Assembly (NCBI GenBank): GCA_000310025.1
Contig: FN648780.1
Coordinates: 1-44,715, forward strand
Direction of reading: 5' to 3'
DNA: 44,715 nt
Source: Ectocarpus siliculosus
Lineage: Eukaryota; Sar; Phaeophyceae; Ectocarpales; Ectocarpaceae
Of the stretch, positions 8,406-17,737 are shown in pieces. Both the position numbers and the translations under genes were made by a program. Positions within the stretch are counted from its first letter, which is position 1. Every line of letters begins with the position of its first letter. The notes under the pieces were generated by a model. It was not told where the DNA came from. It saw only the letters and a list, made by a program, of their open reading frames with translations, and ran no database searches.

Positions 8406-10220
8406 TTACCCCCCATCGTCCCGCACCACGCAGATACCATTGTACACGGTCGGATGGGCGCCGGGATGCCCCACACCCGCACCCGCACCCGCAGACAACG
8501 CCACGAAGCTGCCGTCGCCGCTGCCGCCGTTGCTGTTGCCGCCTTCGTCGCCATTGTCCAACCAACAGCCATCCTCATCGCACGCGTCCTCCGCTTCTTG
8601 CGCTGCTGGTGCCGGTGTAGCTGCTGATGTGGGCACTGCGATCGCCCCCCCAGTTGATACGGCGGGGGGTATCTGGCCGCAGGTCGACGAAACCTCCAGT
8701 GCCACCGTTCCTGCAGCTGACGGCGCCCCGGCCGTTCCCCCCATCGACAAGTCGGGGAAAACACCAATACCTGACGTCGTCCCCACCGTTGTTTCCGCTG
8801 CTGAAGCCACGCCTGCTGACGACACAAGTGGTGGGCCCGGCTGCACATGCAGTGCCGGTTTCTTGGCCGCCAATTTCCCCCATTGCCTCCGTATGTCAGC
8901 AAGCTCTTCTTTCATGCTTTCGAGTTCATCCGTCGCCGGTGCCGCCGCCGGTGGCACCACTGATACCGTCGCTTCAACAGCAAGTGCCTGCTCCCCGGCC
9001 GTTCCCCCTGCCGCCGCCGCGGGGAAGACTCTGTTGCCGGGGGTCCCCGCTCTCGCCGCCGTTGCTGCCTCCGATGCCGCCGCTCCAGCCGCGAGTGCCT
9101 GCGCCGCGCCCGTTCCCCCCGCCACCGTAGCGGGGAAACCACCACCACCGGTCGCCGCTCCTACAGCAGTTGCTGTGCCCCATGCCACCGCTCCATCTGC
9201 AAAGGGGAGGAGCGACTCCGGCTGATGCCTGTGCCTGTGCCTCCTCCAGCGTCGTCGCTTCCGCTGCTGGTACGGCATAGTGTCGTTGCCACTTGCGTTG
9301 AGACCCTCTCCATCACCGACATGCACGTGCTGTTGCATGCGGCCGGTTGTGCAACACATGCGGCGCCGATGACCATATTCACCGCAGGCGGTGCAGTGGC
9401 CTTCAAAGCGTCGTGGCGCATTGCAGTCGCCGAGTGAGTGTCCATGCCTCCCGCACCTCCCGCACTGATGAACGGCACCCATCGGAGCGCCTGGCGGCGG
9501 AGCTGACTCCTCTTGCGGGTACACGGCGTTGCGCCCACAGTCATAGAGCCCCCCAGATCCCCACGTCGGGAAATTAGGAGGTGGGTGGTGTACAGGTGGT
9601 GGTTGTGGATGAACCCACTGTTGTTGCTGCTGCTGCTGCTGCCGCCGCCGTTGTTTCCCCTTCTGACCGCCGCCGCCATGACCACACCCCAAACCACCGA
9701 TCGCCTGCGATTTGCCCAATTCCTTGATCTCGACGTTGTTAGCGTATGCCATGCGAACAACTTTTTCCACTTTCGCTCGGGGAATGGTGGGGTCGGCCAG
9801 GATAGACTTGCGTTCGACATCGTACTCGGGCGAAAGCTGGCGAACAATGATGTGGATGATTTCCCGCTCGGATTTTTCAATGCCGACAGCTCGCATGATG
9901 TTGACGATGCCATCAACTCTGGCAAAGAAAAGCTTCGGGTCCTCACCAGGGGACATCTCAACTGCCTCCAACCGTCGCACAAGCAATGTCTTCTCGGCGT
10001 CGAAAGTAGGCAAAACCCATTCGTGGATCACCCTCCACGCCTCAGGGACGCAGTCGCAAGTAGCCAACCGTTCTTCAATGTCCGTGCCGCAGGTTGCTTC
10101 CAACAGATATCCCCACGCCCGCTTGTGTGCCGTAACGAGCGCCGCATCATGAACCCGGTTCAGATATGCAATCCAAACAGCTGATGACAGGAACATATCC
10201 AGTGGGATAGGTGTCTTCAA
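8406..10220 (-). CDS. Element C: Copia-type Gag with two CCHC knuckles
   Basis: About 604 codons. Residues 1-150 match the UBN2-like gag of Ty1/Copia: AWRVIHEWVLPTFDAEKTLL, FFARVDGIVNIMRAVG and IVRQLSPEYD. A Gln/Pro/His-rich linker follows, then two zinc knuckles, CGRCGRHGHSLGDC (near residue 251) and CTACGEYGHRRRMC (near residue 275), both CX2CX4HX4C nucleic-acid-binding fingers. The remaining ~300 residues are Ala/Gly/Thr/Pro-rich with internal repeats. The apparent start is a TTG; the true N-terminus is in 10503-10147, one frame away, so this is a 5'-broken gag. The long plus-strand frame over the same bases (8323-9225) is a GC-bias shadow. Confidence 0.6.
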   Translation of the reverse strand: MKTPIPLDMFLSSAVWIAYLNRVHDAALVTAHKRAWGYLLEATCGTDIEERLATCDCVPEAWRVIHEWVLPTFDAEKTLLVRRLEAVEMSPGEDPKLFFARVDGIVNIMRAVGIEKSEREIIHIIVRQLSPEYDVERKSILADPTIPRAKVEKVVRMAYANNVEIKELGKSQAIGGLGCGHGGGGQKGKQRRRQQQQQQQQWVHPQPPPVHHPPPNFPTWGSGGLYDCGRNAVYPQEESAPPPGAPMGAVHQCGRCGRHGHSLGDCNAPRRFEGHCTACGEYGHRRRMCCTTGRMQQHVHVGDGEGLNASGNDTMPYQQRKRRRWRRHRHRHQPESLLPFADGAVAWGTATAVGAATGGGGFPATVAGGTGAAQALAAGAAASEAATAARAGTPGNRVFPAAAAGGTAGEQALAVEATVSVVPPAAAPATDELESMKEELADIRRQWGKLAAKKPALHVQPGPPLVSSAGVASAAETTVGTTSGIGVFPDLSMGGTAGAPSAAGTVALEVSSTCGQIPPAVSTGGAIAVPTSAATPAPAAQEAEDACDEDGCWLDNGDEGGNSNGGSGDGSFVALSAGAGAGVGHPGAHPTVYNGICVVRDDGG

Positions 10221-10503
10221 GCGTCTGCTCCAAACCCTCGCTAGCCAGGAAAATCCGCAATCTCCGCAGCCAGCTCACGGCCTTCGCCGAATCTTTCGGG
10301 ATTTTGGGCGGTTTGCGACTGCCGCTGTAACCGCTCAACGCACAATTTCCGTCATTCATCATGCTCACTCGTTGTGTACCGAGACCAGCTCCACCAGCTG
10401 CCCAGGTAGACGTTCTCCCGGCAGCCATTACTCTTGCCGGTGCATCATTCTTCTCCGATAGATGCCCATAATCCCTCTCCGTCATGTCCTTCTCCCTCGC
10501 CAT
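10147..10503 (-). pseudogene. Element C: gag N-terminus before frame break
   Basis: The ATG at 10503 opens about 118 codons. The last recognisable part, KIPKDSAKAVSWLRRLRIFL then ASEGLEQTLEDT, is the typical start of a Copia gag (short helix, Trp, helix). After EDT the frame becomes out of register near 10205-10220, and the gag continues in the neighbouring frame (10220-8406). A single-base indel explains the break; a programmed shift is possible but no slippery site is evident. Confidence 0.55.
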
Positions 10504-10583
10504 CTCTTCTCTTCCTCCGCCAAATTACGCCGCAAAAAAAGAAAAAAACACAATGTGTCTCCTACTACATACTGCTGTATTGT

Positions 10584-10796
10584 GACGCGCGCTGGCAATA
10601 ACCGCCCGGCTGCTGCTGTCCTTGTGTTCCAAATGCTTTCCCTGGATCTCCTTGGCACGCGCAGGCAAAAACCGCCCTGCTGCTGCTGCCCTTGTATTCC
10701 AAACCCTGTTCCCTGGATCTCCTTGACGAGCGCGAGCAAAAACCGCCCTGCTGCTGTCCTTGTATTCCGGTGCCTACCTCCCGAACCTTTCCCTAC
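10584..10796. repeat. Tandem repeat, 71-bp unit, three copies
   Basis: Copies start near 10584, 10655 and 10726. Each contains ACCGCCC, GCTGCTGCTG, CTTGTATTCC and, in the first two, CCCTGGATCTCCTTG. The third copy diverges toward its end. It lies between the element C gag start and the leader-like repeat, in what would be the 5' untranslated region. Confidence 0.7.
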
Positions 10797-10821
10797 CGAC
10801 GTCAGCTGACTCCACGATATC

Positions 10822-10902
10822 GTGTTTGGGGTGTGGGCGCGTGTACTATGTTATCACGCTCGCAGACTCTTGTCGAGAGCGTGTTGCACATAGGAGTGAC
10901 TC
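10822..10902 (-). repeat. Leader-like repeat, copy 2 (upstream of element C gag)
   Basis: Near-identical to 7449-7530, in the same orientation relative to the adjacent gag, with the same CACGCTC/GAGCGTG hairpin. Similarity starts and stops abruptly at both ends (after GGAGTGAC on the plus strand the two copies diverge). It lies about 320 bp upstream of the element C gag ATG. Confidence 0.5.
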
Positions 10903-12130
10903 AAGTTCCTTGCTTAATAGAGAGTTTAACGAGTGACAGACGTGAGCAAGAAGAGGCAAAGCCTGCTGCACCAAGTCTGTCTATCATACCCATATCTATC
11001 TTATCTGCGTATCCCCCTTGGAGATCTCGGAGAATTGTATCCTGCCGAGTACACACACAAACACATGTTGTCTGTGCCATTGAGAAGTGAACAGTATTCA
11101 CAAATCATCACTCCGCAGTATCGCTGGTGTTGGTATCACAACCTCCAGACGTTGAGAATGAGTGATAGATAGACCTGTGTTCACATCCCCCTGTATGACC
11201 ATGTGATGCTGGGCTTCTTCACGTGAGCTGGCGTGGGAAGGTCAACACTGACGACACGCGGTGATTGTGGTGACCACTAGCATTAAAACCGGGTACAAGG
11301 TCGGTGTGGACATGTACGTGTGCCTTGTGATATCACAGAGAACCTAAAGTGTGAAGGAAATCCCCTCAAGGTCATATCCATCGCAGAACCAAGGTGCTTG
11401 GTATGATTCATTATTCATTCTCTGGCACTAAAGACCGTTGTAACCAACAACATGACCCACACAAATGCATGGTTGTTCATGTGTGGCCCACAATGCATTT
11501 GACTTATGCATTAGTTGTATTATATACATAAAAAAAATGAACGTTGCAACCAACAACATGACCAACGACTTCCACCATCCTACACAATGTATCGGCCAAC
11601 ATCGTGCTCCGACGATCCTTCCAGGACGTACTACGTTATTCCAAGAACTTCCTCAAATACATACCAGCAATATGCCATAGATAGGCGGTTGATGTGTATG
11701 ATACATTGGCGTTCATGAGTATGATAAGCACGGTATCCTCAAAAACTATATAAACCACATCCCTACATTGTGGACACTATATGTACAACATTCCCACGCA
11801 GTCCAGTCCAACGTGTCTCATTCCTCTTCTTTGACATCCACGCTGAAGGCATACAGGCTTACTGCTTACTAGGACACCGTACTCTTCATAGATGCTCCTT
11901 TCACCGGCCCCGCAGAGCATCCCCAACCACACGGGCGGCATCCCTCTCGTCGAAGTAGCACTGCCAAAATGGCATAAACAGTGGGTTGGTGGCGTGTCCA
12001 CGCTTGGTATGCGGAGATAGCCGAAAAGGACGGGGTAAAAAAAAATGTACGAAATCTACGAACCACAGTTCGTAATCATTCCAATTTTTGGTTCCAAAGT
12101 TTCCAAATATTTGGAGTCAAATATTTGGGT
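10903..12130. other. Non-coding stretch with a weak TATA-type site
   Basis: No gene is recognised. CTATATAAACC at about 11745-11755 could be a TATA box, but no convincing frame follows. Short frames here lack domains. 10903-11110 may include part of the element C LTR, but no TG...CA boundaries could be fixed. Confidence 0.35.
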
Positions 12131-12563
12131 GCTTCATGGTGCTCCATGGAGCTCCATGGGAAAAGCGTGAAGCAATTTACAAATCAAGTCCATGGTGCTC
12201 CATGGTGGTCCATGGGAAGCGTGAGAAACACTTTACAAATCAAGTGCTCCATGGTGCTCCATGGTGCTCCATGAAGCTCCATGGGACGAGTGGATAACAT
12301 TATTGGGTCTTATCTTTTTGCTGTTTTCATGGTGCTCCATGGTGCTCCATGGTGCTCCATGAAACACCATGAATCATCATACCTCATGATGATTCATGGT
12401 GCTCCATGGTGCACCATGAAAACATGTTCATGGTAGTCCATGGTGCTCCATGGAGCACCCAAACTTTTGTCCATGGTGCACCGTGAACATTCCCATGAAC
12501 ATGTCCACGTCTTTGTCCATGGTGCTCCATGGTGCTCCATGAAAAGTGCTCTATGGGAAGCGT
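12131..12563. repeat. Satellite-like array 1 (GTGCTCCATG units)
   Basis: The core is a ~10-bp motif, GTGCTCCATG, repeated within larger units separated by spacers such as GGGAAGCGTGAGAAACACTT followed by TACAAATCAA. The same spacer appears, reverse-complemented and with about one mismatch, in array 2 at 29096-29132, so the two arrays are one family in opposite orientation. The second half of this array is enriched in CCATGG palindromes. The frames through it (HGAPWCSM-like peptides) are translation of the repeat, not evidence of a protein. Confidence 0.85.
12365..12401. repeat. Perfect 16-bp inverted repeat inside array 1
   Basis: CACCATGAATCATCAT (12365-12380) is followed after a 5-nt loop (ACCTC) by its exact reverse complement (12386-12401). 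It could form a cruciform or RNA hairpin and lies where the array changes character. It is the longest perfect inverted repeat noticed in the array. Confidence 0.85.
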
Positions 12564-15500
12564 AGGAATATAGATAAAACTTGAGGGCTCACGGTTGCAT
12601 AAGCACATCTGCGGGCCTCGAAAGGCAACAAATGCTGTTGCCGCCGCTACATGTAGACGAATACAAACGGGAAGGTTCTTCCATACACAGACAGAGATGG
12701 TACGTGTGAGAAAAGCTGTGGATACGGCTGTCGACAGGCTTTACCCATAGAAGCACACTGCGCCAGTGATATGTTAGCCTTGGTGACGCCCTCCCCCCTC
12801 CCTCTTTCGCAATATTCAATATATTCCACAGGCAGCCACCCACTCTCTTGCTAGCTAGCAACCGGCTCGTTGCAGAACGACAGCTCGCTTGGTGTGTGCG
12901 GCAAACGGCGGTAGGGACTGTGTTCATGCTCGCGGAGCCCCGTCGTATTGCCCGTCGTATCCTAGCCGCCGCGCCCCTGGGTACTGTATGTTCGTCGTTC
13001 GTGCGCTGGTGCGCGGTGGGTCCGTGCTTGGCAGACGTGCCAGCGTCCACGCACCACGCGTGTGATATCCACACATCACCCTGGATGCCAACTCGTTCTC
13101 CCGCTACGCCGACGGGAGTCGTCGGTGCAATCCGACGCGGTTGGCGGGAAAGCATGTCTACAGTAGTACTGCTGCCGAGGTCAGAACTGCTGTGCCGAGG
13201 TCAGAACTGCTGTGAACAAGCCGGCCGCCTGATGGTCCAGTGGTCGCCTCAACAAGGACAGCAGGCGAAGGCACACTGACACAATCGGGAGTGGTCGGGC
13301 GCAGTATTCCCGCGGTATGTCAACCTAAGGTGAAGGCTGCCTCGTACGGATGTACATTCACGTGCGCTCACACACTTTTCATCTCGAGCAGTCAGCCACT
13401 TTTATTGTCCCACGGTCTGCTTGGTGCATGCCGTTCGCGCCGCGCTCGCATGCTTGCACGCTTTCGCACACGTCCGCCTCCAAAATGACGCTGCTGGCAA
13501 ATGTTTCCGTTCTTCATCCCTTGGAACGGTGCTAGTATAAGAGGAATGTACAAATAAATATAGTTACAGCAGTGTGGTCGCAGAATATATACCAGACCCC
13601 CCGGATCTAAAGCTTGACTGCTGTGCTGTATTAGTCCAACCCCGCACTCCACAACGAAGTTGGTGCCCTAACGAAATGGTCCGTTTAGACAAGCTGTTTC
13701 AACCCCGTCTGTAGCGGCCTCGTCCGTAAGCGTGCTGCAGACTGTAATCGCGTGTTGATAATCGGCCCGGGGGGTGTTGTAGCTTATGCGACAGACGTAC
13801 AAACTACTTGTAGACAACTTGCGGTGTCATACATGTATGCATGCAATGCATAAGTTTACAATTGAAACTGATGTAAGGTCTCCAAGCCGTGGCTGCTGTA
13901 CTCGCACCCGTTGCATCGAATGTACTTTCGACTTGCGTTATTTCCGCGATATTCATAAATTCGGAAATAGGTCAAAACGCGAATGAAAGACTGCGATTTG
14001 TATTGGTCAATTATTCGATCGAAGCGAGATTTATGAACACGCCTGAGGTCTCGCCGCAATAATTGCTGGCAGTTGGAAAAAACACCGCACAATTAAGAGG
14101 GAACAGGGATTCCGCACTATTATAGCAGTATGCGGGCGGGGGGTATGTATGGCGACGAAAGCGGGATGTCGATGGGGGAGGGGGGGGGTGACCGGTAGGT
14201 GAAAGGTTACGTTTTCCCATATAGCGCACAGCAGGTGTAGTATGAAGTGTGTGGTGTTAGCACTCTGTTTCCGGCCGCGGACGCACACGGCTGACGACAG
14301 TTACATCTATCAGCTGTCGCTCGCTGTTGCGACAGCTAGTCGCTCGTTGTTGCGACAGCTAGTAGATCTTTGTAGATGGGGCCTCAGTCTCTGTACTACC
14401 TGCGACGCGTTCAAATGCATTTCGCACGTAGGGTTGTGTGCACCATACCCGTCGTTTCTACTCTTCCCTACATGTGTGGCAGCACGGCAGATATGACCAG
14501 TTCGTTGCTGTCTGTGTTCATGTACCATAGCTGCTGATGATTCGGCGTTGCTTTGAACGCCCCTATAATCTCGAGCGATGTACCTCGCCTTCCAAATAGT
14601 TAATTATGTTTAGCCGCACGGATTGTTGGACGCCTCTCGAGTCTCCTGCTGCGGTGTGAATCAGAAAGCGTGTGTGGTACTGCCCCCCGCAGACCAAAAG
14701 GCTTGCACTAGCCCCTCCGCCTCTCTGCTGCGGTGCGTATATTTTAGCTCTTTTGTATGACCACCCGTTCTTCGTTTCTTGGAATCCCGCCATTATCGGA
14801 AATTGTTTTCTATCCACGGCCAACCGGCTGTTGAGCAAAGTCGGCATCCTTTGATCAAACGCGGGCTGCCCGCTGTTTATTGGACACATATCATAACCCT
14901 CCAATCGCCAAGTCGTCCTTTCCATGCCTCTCATGCTTAATCGGCGTTGAGGTACATTGTACATTGCCCATGTTTCTTGTTCGTGTACTTTGTTGTATTC
15001 GCTGTTAGAAGACCCCACGCAAAGCGCCCCTTTGGGCCCCCTGTTGTTGTGGTGGCCGAATCTCACGACAGCGATCCACACCATTGAGGTCGAGGTGCTT
15101 CCTAAGCTGGCGAGCCGCAAGAAGTTTGATAAGGGAGATATTTCAAGAGAATGGCGCGATAGGGTTCACCGGCATCCAGACCGTCTTGAAGGACATGTGA
15201 GCAACGAGAGTATGCATATTTTTTACTGCAGTACCCGCGCTGTTGCCTTGTGCAATTGCGATGGAAGACAATAGCCTGTTGGGAGTCTGTTCAACTGTCT
15301 GTTTGGGGCAAGATCCGTTTGGGTTATGAAGTAATTGTGTCCTTGGTAAGGAGTGCATATGCTGTCTTACACAACCGCACGATTCTATTGTTCTTTTTCG
15401 GGGGCGCGCTCTGTGTTGCATGTTGCTAATTCTAGGACACTAGGGACATGGTGTGGCGATTCGCCAAGGAGGGCCTTTCTTCTCCGAGTGTCTACTGTCG

Positions 15501-16199
15501 AACGGGTGACTCTTGGGACAGGACCGGCTGAACGAGTGCTTCGTCGCGCAGGTGACCGAATGGGTGTTTCCACGTAGTACTTCACTTTCGTGGCAGATTT
15601 CCCCTGAACACTACCAACCGAGGCCTAACCGCTCCATGGGCAACTTAGATTTCTTCCCTCATACCGGAGGAGTAAGCCCGCTGCATTGATTATCTCCCGA
15701 ATTCCGACCAATCGCACGTGCCCGCAACGCGACAACACGCACTTTTGTATCAGCATAGAAAAGAGGGTGCTTATCCCGATCGATAGTTGTTAGGGAATGG
15801 AGGCTATTGATGCTTCTACTGTGTGACCTGGGACCGTGAAGAGACTAGAGGACCAACTGTGGTGTTGGTAGAACCAGCGAGAAGTAGTTAGAGAATGCCT
15901 CAGCATCTACAGTACAATGAAAGTGATGATCAGGTTTTTTACTACCCTCTCAGCTACCCCGCCCATTCTGCCGGAAAAGTGGTAAACACGTTGAAATCCC
16001 CCCCCGGTGTTCTTCATCCGCAAAAATGAGCAACCTCTCCACTACCCTCGGGGTCGTCGTTGGGTTAGTCAAGGATATCCCAGCCCCCCGGGACGAACGA
16101 AAATTTAACGGGTACACCTCGGGAAAATTCCCGCCGTTTTTTTACCCGCCGTGGTGGACGGTCATCCCCGCACTGGCGGTAATTGCCGCCACATTCGGT
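12564..16199. other. Long intergenic stretch, no recognised gene
   Basis: Several frames of 100-190 codons exist on both strands (for example 12848-13279 plus, 13155-12589 minus, 15120-14563 minus), but none shows a domain, motif or consistent composition I recognise, and opposite-strand frames overlap one another. A short tandem repeat (TCGCTCGTTGTTGCGACAGC-like, about 2.5 copies) lies at 14312-14362. G-rich and C-rich runs occur near 14130-14190 and 15990-16010. Confidence 0.4.
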
Positions 16200-16204
16200 G
16201 GTAC

Positions 16205-16380
16205 CGGGAACCACCGAAGGCGTTACCGCCGAAAAACGAAATACCGCCTACCGCCTAAAAAGTACCGCCATATTGCAGTACCGCCGAAGAAGTACCGCCA
16301 AAAAACGAAGTACCGCGAACCGCCTAAGAACAACCGCCATATTGCAGTACCGCCGAAAAAGTACCGCCGTACTGCAGTAC
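16205..16380. repeat. TACCGCC-type short tandem repeat
   Basis: Interspersed copies of TACCGCC joined by GAAAAACG, TATTGCAG and AAAAAG spacers make a degenerate array with two higher-order copies (about 16260-16310 and 16330-16375, sharing CGCCATATTGCAGTACCGCC). The plus-strand frame encodes KYRHIAVPPKKYR-type repeats. This is best read as a minisatellite, not a gene. Confidence 0.65.
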
Positions 16381-16761
16381 AGTCTCCTCTTTGTCAGTTG
16401 CTCGATGGGGTGTGCTATTGTCTTGAGATGGTGAAACCGCACAGAACCACAGCTGAACCGAGATACCTACACCTGAAGGTGATCCTTCGCCTCCGCTGTT
16501 AGCCTACATGAACATTATTTGTCGCACACAGCCGCCCCTCACTGGGGTGTGTCTTCCTCACCCCCCATCGTCGATGCCGCATGTTTTTACCGCCGGCGGC
16601 AAAGACAACCTGGTGCAAAACAAATTTCGAAGTACATTCTTTATCTAGGGGATGAACGCGTGATGCCGACATTTTGTTCAGGGGCCTGACCCGACCATGC
16701 ACTAAGCAGGTGTTAACGCGGAATTTGTTACGGTAGCTCGTGGATAACACTTATATTAAAC

Positions 16762-17737
16762 GTGGGTGGAACGGGGTCCGGTGTAGTCGACCATACCATA
16801 ACACACCTACCTTCGGGCAGACGCGGCTGGCTGTGCAGAGCACGCCCTGTCTCTAAACAGATGATCGACAATCAATCTCATGTGTTAGACAACCAACCTA
16901 CACGTTCGCGCGGCGTCCACATCGTATCAGGACCGTTTTGGCACGCACCCCCAGCTGGTCAGCGTGTCCGCGCCGATCGACCGAGAGAAGTTGCCATCTT
17001 AGACGAACGTGGCAACTTGTCGGGAGCCAACAACTGGAAAGGTTTACTTGAAGAGTTAGACAGGCTCCTTGCCGACATCCAGAGAGAGGGTCTATACACA
17101 CGGCACGAATGTAAGCTATGTTGCCAGCAGGTAGAAGTCTCGGGACAAGAGTTTCACATCCGGGGTGCAGTCTGCGACGGGTTGACGGCGGTCAGGAGCG
17201 AGAAATGTGCGACGTACGGATGCAGCAATGGCCGTTGTGGTACGCGGGGCGCGAGGTAAGCGACGTATGTCAGTACTGAGTGACCCAGACAGGGCGCGTA
17301 AATCTGAAAGTACTGTTCGAAGATGACGGCGCCCAGACCAGAGCAGGGCATCATAACCATCTCATGTCCAGTGGTTAGTGATGATTGGGGCGGCAGTACA
17401 TTAGGTCGAACGAACGCCGAATACCCACACAAGCACTGAACAATGACGTCAAGACTAAATTTGTCGCCGGATCATCGGGAAATACAGAAAATATGAGGTG
17501 CTCAACGATATGTTGGTAACGGCGGCTCTGGCAGGTTTTTGCTCCTACCACGAGGAAGAGCGCGGACAGGCCTGCAGCATTACAGATCCACCATGCCCTA
17601 GACTGCGCGAGGCAGACAGCCGGGTTTGCTCGTTCCACAGACCATGGGAAGACACGTACAACCGTTGGGTCAGGAGCGGTGGATGGCATCGGACGAGTGC
17701 AGCGAGGGCAGCTGGAGACGTTCAAGAGGTGGGATAA
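16762..17737 (+). pseudogene. KDZ-type transposase remnant: cysteine-cluster region
   Basis: The first frame (16762-17258) has DERGNLSGANNWKGLLEELD, then HECKLCCQQVEV, then IRGAVCDGLTAV and CATYGC. The second (17498-17737 and just upstream) has GFCSYHEEERGQAC, then DPPCPRL and RVCSFHRPWEDTYNRW. The spacing of Cys/His pairs and the AVCDGLT core resemble the CxC5- and CxC6-like zinc clusters that precede the catalytic domain of KDZ transposases. The frames are joined if GTAAGC at 17256 is a 5' splice site and ACAG at 17484-17487 a 3' site, giving a 232-nt intron with the reading frame preserved; otherwise it is a broken gene. The nominal start is GTG. Similarity is judged by eye, so family naming is tentative. 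Confidence 0.42.
17256..17487 (+). other. Candidate spliceosomal intron in KDZ-like remnant
   Basis: GAG|GTAAGC at the left and AAATACAG|AA at the right fit GT...AG introns. Removing these 232 nt restores one frame from the CxC5-like to the CxC6-like cluster, passing through KYEVLNDMLVTAALAG. The polypyrimidine tract is weak, which lowers confidence. Confidence 0.35.

Larger units (their letters stand above)
8406..10902 (-). mobile_element. Element C: gag-only Ty1/Copia-like element (fragment or non-autonomous)
   Basis: The minus strand carries a leader-like repeat (10902-10822), a 5' untranslated region with three 71-bp tandem repeats, then a Copia-type gag split by one frame break (10503-10147 and 10220-8406). 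No protease, integrase, RT or RNase H motif follows before element B begins at about 7530. It is either a truncated element or a gag-only non-autonomous derivative. LTR limits were not found. Confidence 0.5.

Noticed and set aside
8323-9225. 300-codon plus-strand frame
   Set aside because: Ala/Pro-rich antisense shadow of the element C gag, which has recognisable Copia gag and zinc-knuckle motifs on the minus strand.
12131-12563. CRISPR-like array
   Set aside because: Repeats and spacers are both repetitive and variable in length, with no unique spacers; the window is eukaryotic.
14563-15120. 185-codon minus-strand frame
   Set aside because: Considered as a transposase or host gene, but no domain, catalytic pattern or splice context was found.
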